From contig CM024185.1 of NCBI GenBank assembly GCA_013433145.1, positions 5,931,001 through 5,995,000 of the forward strand: a DNA stretch of 64,000 nucleotides. Direction: 5' to 3'. A model generated the notes under the pieces. The model worked only from the letters and a program-made list of their open reading frames with translations, did no database searches and was not told the origin of the DNA. Origin of the DNA: Ascaris suum (lineage: Eukaryota; Nematoda; Chromadorea; Rhabditida; Ascarididae). A program made the translations under genes and the position numbers. Positions 48,901 through 61,490 of the stretch are shown piece after piece (within the stretch, counting starts at the first letter, position 1; every line of letters begins with the position of its first letter).

Positions 48901-51900
48901 GAGTTCGGTGCGAGATTTTTAGGTGGCCTTGCAGGTTCACCCAAACTGGGAAACGCATTTGCATTCAATGCCGACGCTACTTTGCTCAGCGAATTGGGCC
49001 GCCGCATTGCACCACCCCATGAGGTCTCTACTGTAGGTGCAGACTGATTCATTTCTTCCTCTTGTGCAGCCTGAAATAATTACTCGTTATTATCCCGACG
49101 ATTATATTTAAAATCCACCTAGAATTACAAATGTTATCCAATATCTCAATCCAACGACGAGCTGTTAGTCATACAAGGACAGTCGATCTTAATGAAGAGG
49201 AGAGCAGCATCGAATCTAGCATGCAGAGATTCTCAAGACTATGTTGAGGATCCTTCCATCTAGATCATTAATTAATTTACTTTTAGGGTTACTTTTCACA
49301 ACTTACCGACAAATTTCCGGCTTTCAATAGTTTTCAAATTCATTCGAAATATTGCTTTTGACTCCTTAAATTCGGAAGCTGAACACTGCATTTCATTTTG
49401 AATTCCGCAAAAAAAAACCATGCACTGTAAACATCGAATAACATGGACCTGACTAACAGGAATACTTAACTGTAAGTACTTTCCCCCTCCCTTTTCGAGT
49501 TCTCCTTCATAAGACTAGGCAAGAGATAAGATACTGATAAAATACTCCATTTTAATTCTGTACCAACAATTAGATAAAGTTGATATTGAACCTCAGGTTG
49601 CAGTCCTTCCGCGGACTGCGAATCAGTGCACTCAGTCGCAAGTCCAGAATGAGGTCGATGTTGAGGAAACTGCTCGTCATCATCTATGAACCACGACGGT
49701 TTCGACGATGGCTGAAGACTTACTAAGAACGTGCACCAATAACGATGTAGAACACCGAAAAATGATTCTCTGATAAGATCGCTTCTCGCATACCTTAGAG
49801 GTTTATGTGGAAATATAAAATCCTGTGGTAAAAGAACCACGCCTTGTGATTCTATACAACTGTACTATAAGCTTTCTTATATTAAACTCTCTGCACTAAT
49901 GAAACGAGGAAATCAGCATTGCACCCATATTTCCTAGCACCTGACACCAGGCAAAGCCAATCGAAATATACAGGTAGGTTTGATAACGTTATGCGAAACA
50001 TGACTTTAACAAATGTTACACCAACCAAAATAAATTATAAATGAATAATATTTTTTCTTCATAAGCATTGTCGATTCGGCAGAACTTTAAGTGAAGTGAT
50101 TAAAAACAGGAAGTTCACATGGATTCCTATACGAAGCTAAATGAAAGCGATTTAAAACTCTAGCATATTTGCCATTCGCGGAAGATACAGACATTACATT
50201 AACGTGCAAACACTTCTGCTCAACTCTGGTGCCGGTGCAACAAACAAACGTTACAGATAATGCGTGTCGCAACAGGAGGTTCTATCGATTCTCTTTCCTT
50301 ACTTATTCTATTCTATCGATTCCCTTTCCTTAGTTATTTTTTGTTGTCCAAACAACGAAACAATTAAAGTCAAAGTCACCTGAGCTGACGGTCTGGCTGA
50401 ATTAGCCGTAGAAGCCGCAGATCCAGCCATTGGTGGTGCGTTCGACGTACCCGTCTGAGGATTTCGTGCTCGAGATGGACCTGCTGTACCTAAGCGCGGG
50501 AAATCGTTGCCCTGCATCGTGAACACGGGCGCTATTGAATACCGCAAAGATGGAGCCACAGGTCGATTTTGCGCCGATGGTACTATAACAACGTCAGCCG
50601 CGTCCGGTGTCCTGAAATTTTTTCCATGCAATGAGAAGCAAATGATAGAATACTAAAAATTATAGAGCCCAATTAAAGCATCATTTATTTCATGTCGCTC
50701 TCCTATCCTTCTCTCCCATCAGACGAAGTGCGACTCAAGCGCTCGCTGCTGATAAATTTTTTGCAAAGTTACAACTAAATCATCTGAGATTTTTTATTGA
50801 TGTTCAATATACACATAAAAATCACCCCTGCCCGACGGGAGAAGGTACGCTTCAACCATTAATAAACAGTAGGCCATAGCCGATAGGGCGGACGCTGTAG
50901 ACCTTCTCCTCCACCCTTTCTCTCTCTCAATATTAAGTACAGTTAAGTGTCGAAACAGCCAAGATTGAGAAATTTAACAAGATGTTTCTTGGAGTAAGAA
51001 AATGGAAAAATGACCATTATTCGGCCATGTTTTTGAGAGAGCACCTCCTCCGCAGTGTGGAACGAGTTCAGCTGAGCGAATTTCTAAGAGACCTAGCTTT
51101 TGTCAATAATTTCCTCTTTCTTCGGCAAAGAAATCGAAAAATGAGTCAAGGAAGCACTCTCACGCGGCAGGAGCAGATGGCTGTTCAGAAGGCACAAGTC
51201 CAACACGAGGGATATTCCTTTGTACGATTGCACCCCTATTCGCCGGAGCTCCTCTCTGACCTCCTCCTCGGCCTCCTCGTGACGTTCCGCCTTGAGCTCG
51301 ATCTGTATAGTGGAAATCAAGGTTCAACGTTTGACGACCAGCTGCGTGTTCTCGGCTCTGCAAAACTTCTCATTAAATAGTAATAAAATTAGATCACAAA
51401 ACATGTAAACTGTTTAAAATCCTTCGTTTCATTAGAAAGCCGAAAAAAACCCTCAGGCTTAATCAACCAAACAAGGAAAACGAACAACACTTTCTACCAA
51501 AATGACATCGGAACAAATCTGTAAACGAAGCACAACAAAAAAAACTGCTTCAGAATGCATTTATTTGAAGCAACTTCAAGAGATCGGAATGTCTTATTCC
51601 AAAAAGTGATCACTAATCGATAAACCAAAACAGATCAATGTAATGAAGAGATCAAAATAAAACTCCTATCCCCTATAAAATTATAGTACAGACATGAAAA
51701 GTCACATTTGGCGCTAAGAAGCAACATTACTTTCATGTCAAATGTTTCGTATAGTACAAACAATAGCAAAAACCAATAATGACGAGAAATAATTAATACA
51801 TAATGGTTAGAGTCCCGTTATTTAACAAAAATGTCTGCAAGCAGCCGGATAAGCGAGGTCCTCTATATCCGAAAAAACTCATCCGGTCGATCGACTATTC

Positions 51901-52846
51901 ACTGAAATTATTTTACTAACAAATGTCCCAAGATGGCAGCTGCCGAACGCTTAGGTCACAAGACCGACCGGTGAACAATATAAAATTTAACCGAATATAA
52001 ATCCGGACCCTTCTTTATTAACCATTTGATGAATCTCCTACTAATAGTGCTGATATTAACAAAGCAGCAAGAACGGTGACAGCGATGTGGTAATAACAAT
52101 AAAAAAGAGACAGCGAGTAAAAAGCCGCGCAGTTTTTGAAAAGCAGAAAAAGCATAGCAGATCAGCACTTACCTTATGTAATTTGAGTTCGGTATCTGTA
52201 CGAAAAGCGATGCCGAGTTGCTTGCACTCGCCCTCCTCACAGACAACATGTTGCTTTCGATAGTGACGTAGCAGGTCTTTGTGCTCTCTGTAATACTTCA
52301 CCTTCACTTTCTTACTTGTTACAGTGGAGGCCTACCTTGTTTTCACCTAGAATGCAAGTCACACTCCCGGCATTCTTCGTCCTTCCCCCACCTTTTCGAA
52401 TCGTTCAACTAAAAAAATATATGGGAAGAAAGCTACGCGGAGAACAAGCATACTCGCAGCTATAAATAAATGAGGATGTGCAGTTCTGCTACTCATAAGT
52501 CTCTGAACGTCTACATAGTCACCACTATAAAAAGGCGCCAATATCCTGTACTGATAACAGCAATCTATCAAAACCTGATGACAGAGCTTTGCCCCAATTA
52601 CATTCCTTCGCAAAGCATAGACAATCGTCATTCAGTATAACATCCTACGGAAGAGACAACAGAACTGTAAATCGAAACTTCGCTTCACCTTCGACGGTAA
52701 ACTACACCATCGTGAAGTTGCCGAGAGCGACAACCATAAAACTTGCGAATATAACAAAATCAAGACTTATGGTACCACAAGCAAATTTCATCGCCCAATT
52801 TCTATCGCTCGCCTATTCAAATAACGAAGAAACACATGCAAATGCA

Positions 52847-52908
<62 letters not shown>

Positions 52909-55073
52909 AACATAATCCCATAATGCCTTTTTACAAGTAATTTTAGCGAACGCGTAGAAAAGATACTCTAACTTACGGGAAGAAATAATTAGAGAATCCG
53001 TCAGCGTCACAAATCTGACAAAAGAAATGCTCTTTGCGCAGATGCTTATAGCGATATTCGTCATCCAAGAAGCGTTTCTCACAGAATAAACACATCGGAT
53101 GACCTGTAAAGAAGGTGCAATCATAATAAATAATGATGCATCGCATTCCACATCAAATACCTTTAATCCGCTTCAGGAAATCACTTCGGTTATATCACTA
53201 CTTTTTTAGAATATTTAGCAATCTTAGCAGATTCATCTTTTTTAATTGGTTTCGAATTCTTTCATTTCAAACACAGACGTTCCACACACAAATCTCAAGC
53301 ATTCTTCCTCATATACTTTTCAAGGCAATTCAGCAGCCGTATGCTTACGGCAGGGCACATTCGCGGCATGAAATGATAAATTTAACGGCTGAATACAGCA
53401 GTTCAAAAATTTGCATCGTCGGGGGAGGGGAAGGACGACGCAAGAACCGCATATGCAAAGCGGAGGTACGTGCAAACTGCCCCTGTAAGGCCCTCCCATG
53501 GCCCATGACAGCATAAAAGACAACCGCTCGTTCACCGCACAAATCCGGCAGATTGGCCATCGTCAGCCCTCTCAACCTAACCATTCGAAGCGAGTATCTC
53601 GTGAGAGTAAGAGAAAAATGAACGCAATTCCAAAGCTTCGTAAAATACTCTGCTCCTTCGGCAGTTTCATAGACCACAATGAAAAAGACACACGAAGTCG
53701 CTCTTCCCATCAAGTCAAAACCTCGAATTCAACAAAAAAGACCACAGCAATGTCGCTAAGAACCAAAAGAAAGACCTCGAAACAAAGATATGAAAGCTTG
53801 CCTGAGCCTGAGGTTTCGTGTTCGTTCAAATGTTTTCACTCATTACTTGAGTCCTACCTATCAATTACCTTATCACGAAACTCAGTTCTGCTTCCTCACA
53901 GCTTCTCAAATATTGGACCTGGGCCAAATTCGAATATAATTATTGGAAGCAACGGGCCGGAGTTTCCCCATGACTTTACAGGAATTGACAAACTCCGGTT
54001 CGAAAGCCAAGCAGGAATACGAATGAATTTTGTTTAATCCGCTTTCCCTTTCTGCCAAAATGTTCAAATTGGTAAGAATAAATAACAAAACGAACAACGA
54101 AATAAACAACACCTTTCTGACTTTTATCGTCGGCATCACCGGTCGTCACGTGCCTCTCGAGATCGATCCTTGAGTAAATTCGCCTCTCACGTGACAACAG
54201 GCTAAGGTGCTCAGCACAGATTTCACAAAACTCGAAACGATGCACCATCCACACATGCTGATTTAATGATGCAAAAGTTGGGAACTCACGCTTCTCGCCT
54301 CTAAAAAAATTCCCCTCAAATTATTCTACGAAAAAATGAATTTTTTTCCAGACATATATTAAGCAGCTCAAAACTCCTGAATAGAATCCCATATTGAAAC
54401 AACATCGAAGACTAAATCTATATGAAAGTCAATAAGCTAGCCTTTCAAAGAACAGCAAACGCGAGAAGATAGGACGAGAAAGGCAGGAAAAAGATTGAAC
54501 CTTTGCAAACCATACATCCTCTCCACAACAACAATCGAACGCAAAACGTTAACCGTGTTCGACAAAATTTTACAACATTAACAGAATTTCATAACCAAAC
54601 CATGTACCCTCAGCCTCCTCCTTGGCAACCAACCACTCGTATTCCTTCAGCTTGCATAAACCTCGACAAATCGGATGAAATCTCCACCACTCCCCTCCTC
54701 CGAAACCTCCACGTGCAACAATAACCACAATGACTTCATACACCTATCCATTACGTTCATTCTAACACTGCGCTTACTGATAACAGTGAGCCGTGATAAT
54801 TGATAACGACAACAGCTGCATTCTCAAATTGCGCGGCGGTTCATCAACGTATTTCCCTAAGTCTACCTGGAATATGGCGCACAACTCTTTAAAAACAAAT
54901 GCAGCGAAGTGGCATACCGATGTTTAACGATACCAAAAACAACCTGCAAATCTAGCACAACCGGCGTATCCGGATTAAGATCCACTCAGGTCATTTTCGC
55001 AAAATAATAATACTAATAATTGAGTAGCCTAACATTTTGTGTATCTAACGCTGAAACCTCAAACCGTTTTAAT

Positions 55074-55111
<38 letters not shown>

Positions 55112-58100
55112 CCCCCCCCCCCCAATGAATTCAAGCAACGTATTCTCAACGCCAATATTAATTTGTTTGCAATACCCTCAATCATCAATTGTATTGTTCT
55201 ATCAAGGTGCACTTAGATAGCTTCAACAATGCCGTAATAAAATAACAGGAAAAGTAACAACTATCAGCCTTTGAAAAATATTTATCATATCTCACAAATA
55301 ATAAAGGAAACATTTTCAAATACTTTACACTTAAAACATTTATTCAAACATTTTCGGCGTAATTTTAAAAAATGAAAAACGTGAGCAATAGAACTTACTT
55401 CTTTTCGCAGATGAGACACACGTGCGCCAGATAGCTCTCATAACATTTCACTGCATACTCATTCGCAAATTGAATCCTATATCGGCTGCAATCAGGATGA
55501 TCCACAAAATCAGTCGGCATCGCAAAATTGCACCAATCACCCGAATACGGTACAAAATACAACTGCAAAGAAAATAAATAAACCTTAATATTAACGAATG
55601 TACCCTGACGCATATTTAATTCTAGACGATTTCAATGGATTATCAAACGTATCGGATAAGTGCAGCAACGACTGAATAATTTCAACCCATACTAACAAGA
55701 AGAAAATTGCTCAAAAGTTTGGAGAACGCAACGCAATGATCTTCGAATTCCCTGTGCGAGAAAGATCAGCGACCATCCTAAAAATCAGCCCGCTCTCTAA
55801 ACCTGACAGGAAAGACGGTGTAAACAAAGGGTAAATAATTATAAGAATGCGATGAACAAGGATAATTAATTTGAAGAAAATTATATACATAGTGGAAATG
55901 CCAACTATACATACTTAAGTACATATGTATCCACTGTCAACTATAAAAGTCTAGTGTAAATACAAGGTAAATGCCAACTCAACATGAAATGCAACGTTAA
56001 CAAAATAATCGAAACACAAAAAATCAAGTGTCAATAAAGTATAAAACGAGTAATGCGTATATTAAAAAAATACAATGCCTCCTCGTGAGTTTATATGAAC
56101 GGATCCCGGTACAACTCCTTATATATTTGAATAGGATCCTCTCAAAATAACGAAAGGTCTGCTTATTGAGGATTAACTGCCACTCTAATACAAAACATTT
56201 TAAACTACTGATACAAAATGTTTTCCGCGCATAAGCATACGACAGAGCAAATCCAATTTGGACTAAATTATATATGCATTTGCTTTCCTTTTCCAAAATA
56301 ACAGCAAAATCCGCCATTAATTTTAGTTTTTCTCTCAAAATACTTTGTTGCCCACCTTCGTTTCCACTCCTCACTCCCGGGATCACGCAGAATATGAGAT
56401 CGTTAATCAAAGGAAAGAATATTCAGCATAAGACAAACCGTTTCAAGAACAGCTCTGCATTTTGGACACGTATCCGTTTTATTGAGTATACGTAAGCGTA
56501 TTCCGCACTCCATACACAACGGATGGGCACAATCGCCTATCGCAAATAAGTCCGACTCTCGGCAGCATATATCACATTCAGCCACCTCGCCTTGCATCTT
56601 GATACTACCGTGATGTGTACGACTCTGAAAACAAATATAACGGAAAATGACGGCAACACAGTTGGAAATTTCTCGTTAAAACGAAAGCCATCCATTAATA
56701 ATCTTTACATCGTGGTGCAGTGGAAATTAGGATATAAAGTATACAACATCCCCACTGCTGCTGACAGAGGTGCGAGGGTATGAACGGGTAGGAACGTCAT
56801 AATTCTATTGCCTTTGCATTAACATAGAGACTATGCATGTGTACCTATTCTGCATTTACCGCAAAAGCTGCTTAGCTCTTACGAAACACTCTCCCCCTTT
56901 GATTTCAAAAGCGAAACTTCTTTTACGACTTACTCTCCATTCGTTTTCACAGCCTTTGGGAAAGCTGCAACGAGAACGAATGGAAATGTTTAACCAATCG
57001 AGTCAATTCGACCCTTACATAGTTGCGTTCACCACTAAACAAAATGATGGAAATCTCAAAATTTCTCGTCAAATTTTGCAAAAATAGGACCACCTACAAC
57101 GTTTTTAAGTCTAGCACCTAAATGAACGATTTCAAGTCATTCTGTTCAACGCATTTAATTCAAATCTCGAAACCCACTAATAAAGATGGTTGAGGCGACA
57201 ATTTTCAGCGCATAACAACTTACTATTGAAAGCTAATAAAACGAGGAACATTTGAAGATCATTATTTCTGCAAAACATAACGCAGATTTCCCACCAACTT
57301 TCCCACATAGGAATCATTATGTTCACAAATAATTTTTACACAATATGATTCAAGCTCAAACCCGAACATGAAAAATCACTTTAGAGATCGCTTTCTTTAA
57401 TTTCTGATCGATCAATCATCGAGAATGATAACTGGCTCTGATTAAGATATTCATAAGAGCGGAAAACTATCAATATCATTACAGGGCGTCCTCTGGAAAC
57501 TATTCGCCGGAAACACTTTAAAAAAATCTAATTAATCAATAAAAACAAACTCAGAGCATCCTCAAAAATCATATGCAATTCGATGCACTTTCATTGGACA
57601 ATGCATCAACATAATATTAATTGTAAGGATTAACAAACGAAGAAAAAAATAAATGAATGACAAAACGACATTGTGCGTATGCGTATGATATGCAAATTGC
57701 CTATGCGTATGCAAATAAAACATATATATGCAAATAAATTTACATATGCAAATAAGAAACGACAAAACATACACAACTATACAAAAAAGCAGGCATGAAC
57801 ACCTGTCAAAGGACTCTAACCAAGACGGCATCAACGATGAAAACTTCTGATATGCGCTATCACAGAGGCATTAGACCACATGAAACTACCCTTTTAAATA
57901 GTAACAAATTTAATAAATATAAGGAAATCGAAAACTTTTCGGCTCCGGATCCTTCGAAAATAGAAATTCCAAACTTCAAACTACTACTCTGGATCGCGAA
58001 CAACCAAACAGACCGCAGAGAGAAGCGACATTTTATACACCTTCTAGAAGACAATTGCATAACTAAAAAACTCAAGGATCTTTGACGAACACAGTTTGTG

Positions 58101-59701
58101 TTTGGTTATTAACCGAACACAATTCAGGTAACTAAGTGCCCAAAATTGAATAAAGAAATGAAAAACACTGTCAACTATTAAAGACCAAGTTGGAAACATG
58201 AGAGAACCAAGAAAAAAAAACCCGAAATAACATAGATTTCGCAAAGAGATGAAAAACAAACCGGAACTCCTGTAAGAAGATGTTCGCACTCATCAAGAGA
58301 AAGTATGTGCTTTTTGGATGCTGGTGGACCTCTTCGATTATGTGCGTTACCACCACCGCGACTTGGACCCGCTCCGTCACGCCTTCTTAAAATTTTTCGC
58401 ATATCAATTAGAGCCCAACAAACTTATTCAGAAGCTAAAATTTAGCATTGCTTACAGCACTTTTTACAGGTGGGCAAATAACGTCCGCAATATGACAAGC
58501 CTTTGAGTGCGAAGTAGTGGGAGGTTGTTTGCTGCAAATGTGCGTTAAATAACCTCTCAACATCCTCGAATCCTCATCACCTCTTCCCCCTCCCTCCCAC
58601 CTTTCCCTTGGAAAAAATAACGGTCCTCGATATGCCCATCGAAGAAGTTGTTCATAAAGAAAGAAAAGCGCGGCTAGGAATGTTTAGAAAAGACAATTTT
58701 AGGAAAAAGGCATCAAGCGCATTGAGCGCCGTTGTGAAAAGTTTGAGCGTAAATAATTTCCCACCACAGTTTCATCAGCAGCACAAACAACCGCCGAGAG
58801 AAAAGAAGAAAACAACAACATTGCACCTGCTCAAAATTTACATAACAATCATTTCCCATATGTAAAAAAATTATAACCGTTGTGCAAAGCGCCGACATTA
58901 TTACCACTCCCTTATAAGTTAAACATTTCACTATGCCGATAAATTAATGAATGTAATGCAACAATACTTTCAATACTCTTCCTCCTCACAGCTGCAGAGG
59001 GAAATCCTCAAGCGTGGAGTTAAGCTTAAGTAAATATTAATGACGAGAGGCTCTCGAGATTAGACACAAACAACTAGTGCGATCCCAACAAAACTGCAGC
59101 GAAAAGTGTGGCTCTTGTATCGTTACAACCCAGGTATTGAAGTGTCGCAAACATAGAGTACTCAAATATTCAAACGTATAGATGTGGTGCTGGCGACTAC
59201 TCCGAGTTGGTGGGGGGAAGGGGGAGGGGTGGAGGGGGGGGGAAAGGAGGAAGGGGGAAGATAAAGGGGAAGAAAGGAGGCAGTGAGAAAGGGGAAGGTG
59301 GAAGTGGGAAGGGGTGGAGACATTGTAAAAACGTCCTGTCTATTAAGGCCCTGAAAAGGTTGTGATTTTCTAACTGTTTTCCAAATCAACCGACGAACAC
59401 TTTGTGTTTAATTTATTTCTTCGCTAATGAGAAGTTTGATGATCGAATTCGCCGAAATGTTCCACAAAATCGATTAATACTATTGAAAATTACTCCCATC
59501 AACAAAACGCAAAAGAAAAGTGATGAAATAATTGAAGGGTAGAGCAATATCATTACTTTACCGTAACCCAGAAACAGTGACCCACCTGTTGTAATAGTTA
59601 TGAGGAAAATTGCGCCTAGGCTCATTACGATGTACGTTTGCGTTCCCAGAATGAGGCGTTCTCAACTCCGTTCTTGAGGAGTCAACACTCGACGTGGCCA
59701 T
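42695..59701 (-). CDS. ZNF598: ZNF598/Hel2, E3 ubiquitin ligase sensing collided ribosomes
   Basis: ZNF598 (yeast Hel2) binds collided ribosomes and ubiquitinates small-subunit proteins eS10 and uS10, starting ribosome-associated quality control. Eighteen exons join in phase: 59586-59701, 58262-58385, 56439-56624, 55399-55562, 54113-54300, 52977-53103, 52173-52314, 51164-51357, 50380-50611, 49592-49711, 48867-49070, 47864-48007, 47296-47421, 46548-46718, 45254-45394, 44595-44729, 43563-43706, 42695-42958; about 973 residues. Order: an Arg/Gly-rich start, a RING (CDIC to CPKC), five zinc fingers, an RGG patch (GGTSRGGRGGGQRG), a long tail with FPxL motifs, a Lys/Glu-rich coiled coil, and PPPGF repeats before the stop. 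This is the ZNF598 domain order. The conserved C-terminal helical domain of the human protein is not seen. Introns are 442-1637 bases. The start is the first ATG of exon one (MATSSVDSSR). Confidence 0.95.
43563..49070 (-). other. ZNF598: Repeated FPxL / PDxWP exon modules of ZNF598 (exons 11-17)
   Basis: Exons 11+12 and 16+17 share one layout. 11+12 read NAFPSLGE, NSAWAKNK, then KPLPKPDIWPEE. 16+17 read EDFPSLCE, MSAWTKGA, then KALPVPDAWPVG. Exon 15 has TAFPTLSG, exon 9 NDFPRLG. All exons here begin and end in phase 0. Exon 13 between them is a charged coiled coil (REEN, KKKKNKKERSKQ). Confidence 0.75.
52851..52906. repeat. (TA)n microsatellite in a ZNF598 intron
   Basis: 56 bases of uninterrupted TA, about 70 bases downstream of exon 6 on the minus strand. 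Confidence 0.95.
53498..54037 (+). CDS. 179-codon ORF antisense within ZNF598 intron 5
   Basis: This is the longest ATG-initiated frame in the window, lying entirely between ZNF598 exons 5 and 6 on the opposite strand. The product is Ser/Lys/Arg-rich (HSKRVSRESKRKMNA, TKKTTAMSLRTKRKTS), with a less biased end (GPGPNSNIIIGSNGPEF). There is no family resemblance, signal peptide or clear promoter. It could be a nested gene, an old insertion, or a chance frame in A-rich intron sequence. Confidence 0.2.
   Translation: MAHDSIKDNRSFTAQIRQIGHRQPSQPNHSKRVSRESKRKMNAIPKLRKILCSFGSFIDHNEKDTRSRSSHQVKTSNSTKKTTAMSLRTKRKTSKQRYESLPEPEVSCSFKCFHSLLESYLSITLSRNSVLLPHSFSNIGPGPNSNIIIGSNGPEFPHDFTGIDKLRFESQAGIRMNFV
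55076..55123. repeat. (CT)n followed by a C15 run
   Basis: About 33 bases of CT repeat run directly into 15 Cs, in ZNF598 intron 4. Confidence 0.95.
56439..56624 (-). other. ZNF598: RING-finger exon of ZNF598
   Basis: Single exon of 62 codons bounded by TTTTCAG and donor GTTTGT, both phase 0. The cross-brace ligands are visible in order: CDIC, CAH, CMEC and CPKC, a C3HC4 RING as in ZNF598. This domain recruits the ubiquitin-loaded E2. Confidence 0.93.
59205..59320 (+). repeat. Long G/A-rich tract in ZNF598 intron 1
   Basis: More than 100 bases that are almost all purine on the plus strand, with many GGGG and GGGGG groups. Plus is the template strand for ZNF598. Such tracts can form G-quadruplex or triplex structures. 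Confidence 0.85.
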
Positions 59702-60498
59702 TTCGAGACAAACGCAAAGCTGGACCCTTCGAGAAAAATGTGAGCGCAACCCTGAAGCGATAGCAAAGATAAGCATAGAAATCACAACATTATACATAGG
59801 TTCATGGGAAAGGACGCAATTTACGATAAAGACTGTGCAGTAGGGCAATTGATCTATAACCGAGGCCCTAGGGGTCAGAGGGGTCATTCTCTCTTTGGCA
59901 CCTCAATAAGCTTAAGGTATAAAATGGCAGTTCATGAAGGCAAAAAAATAAAGATAAAGAAAGGCTTAATATGAGCCAAAAAAGGGTCAAGCTCTTCGCC
60001 ACCTCTTCCCTCTAAACGAGAGGGGACCTTGTTACCTCGTAAAGCACTATAAGGGCAATCTACATGACTTCAATCCTGAAGAACACGAGAAACGACTGGA
60101 AAAGAAAAGGAATTTAGAAATAAGGTATTGAACAACAATGCTGTTATAATAAAATTGCACGAAGATTTTGATGGAATTTTCATTCAATTTGTGCGGAAGG
60201 ACGGAAATAATATTACATCTATGCGTTCTTTAAAACTTCCTTCAACTACAAATGTTCGCGAAGGAAGAAGAAAGAAAAAAGAGACAAGAAAAGTCACGCC
60301 AGCATCATCCCTTCTTTAAATTTCATCGTTGAAATGAATTGAGATAGAAGATATAAATATTCACTTTCACGATATTAGAAATGATTCTCTCTATTTTAAA
60401 GAACGCTAAAAGGGAGCATTCACTTGTCTTTGATGTGTTTTATAACAGAAAAGGTGTATTAAATTAATGAAATCAAATCCGGTCAGGAGTTCTGTCGT

Positions 60499-60530
60499 GA
60501 TATGGGAGGCGGAAATGTCCTGTTTATTCC
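60499..60530 (-). repeat. Inverted copy of part of the 109-bp repeat
   Basis: Thirty-two bases (GATATGGGAGGCGGAAATGT onward) are the reverse complement of 60786-60817 and 60895-60926, with one mismatch. Confidence 0.9.
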
Positions 60531-60746
60531 AGTCCAATTTAAGATCCTATAGGGGATGCCCAGAGTCGAAAAAAAGAACATGAAACTGATAAACACAGTT
60601 CTCCCTTCCCTTCACCTCAGTACCCGACCGCACAAAAACTTGACCTGAAATTGTAACTGGCGGAAATACATAAACCTCCACAACATCCTTAAATAAACGC
60701 AAAAAAAAGATAAGGAAAACAAATCGTCGACGAGTCTTTTGGCAGG

Positions 60747-60962
60747 ACTTCGCAGACGACACCAACAAGCCAACTGGTAAACCAAGGAATAAACAGGACA
60801 TTTCCGCCTCCCGTATCTGCAGCATCAATCGGAGAAGAGTGAGGTTTCACCACAAACTTCGCAGACGACACCAACAAGCCAACTGGCAAACCAAGGAATA
60901 AACAGGACATTTCCGCCTCCCGTATCGGCAGCATCAATCGGACAAGAGTGAGGTTTCACCAC
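60747..60962. repeat. 109-bp tandem duplication
   Basis: Copy one starts at 60747 and copy two at 60856 with ACTTCGCAGACGACACCAAC. I count three single-base differences. On the minus strand the repeat is open (GGGNVLFIPW, FASWLVGVV), and the inverted piece at 60499 gives GGGNVLFIP on the plus strand, which hints at a repeated, once-coding element. Confidence 0.9.
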
Positions 60963-61345
60963 GTTTCTACCGAATAAACGGAGTTGAATATTCCATCTCC
61001 ATTAAAAACTGCAACTGCTCATTTGTTTTCGTTGCGAGACTTGGCCCAATTTCAAACTTCCGCCAAGTTTTAAGTGATTCAACTTGTCACTAACACTCTC
61101 CTTACTTACTCGTACCATTAGAATTAAGTACAAGTATAGGTAATTGTAAAAGTTATAGAGGTGAAATATGCATAAACTATTAGCACAAATAACGCTTGGA
61201 AATATATCAAGAAATGATGTATTACTTCAGTTTGCATCTAGAAATGCATTTTTGTTATTTATAGCCTTCTATACCGCAAAGAGGTCACTCTCGTCGGCTC
61301 ATTTCAGCAAAACTTTATAAAAAAGACCACTGTAGGGGTGGATAA

Positions 61346-61490
61346 ATTTACCACATGAAAGAAGGTTAGTACATTCGGGGATTTATGTTTCAAGACCGCG
61401 AACAAAGGTTAATTTTTTTACCGCACGAGTTTAGCACACCTTTTTACCACAATTTACTACCAATCTTACCACAGTATTTACCGAGTAAAG
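61346..61490. repeat. Cluster of TTACC motifs
   Basis: TTTACCACA, TTTTACCGCAC, TTTTACCACAA, CTTACCACAG and ATTTACCGAG occur within 145 bases. The core is the same as in the palindromic array at 6621-6760, but here they are irregularly spaced and all in one orientation. Confidence 0.5.

Larger units (their letters stand above)
52173..55562 (-). other. ZNF598: Zinc-finger array of ZNF598 (exons 4-7)
   Basis: Four exons encode the conserved zinc-finger block. Visible pairs are CLIC...QHVWMVH, CEIC...LERH, CLFC...HLRKEH, CQIC...RHYRKQH and C-x4-C in CEEGEC followed by LKLHKSREH. The exon 7 acceptor is unusual (AACAAG), and it adds a basic stretch KKVKVK before YYREH that the human protein lacks. 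Confidence 0.9.

Noticed and set aside
60128..60319. 63-codon plus-strand ORF near ZNF598 promoter
   Set aside because: Short, Lys/Arg-rich, no splice context and no family match.
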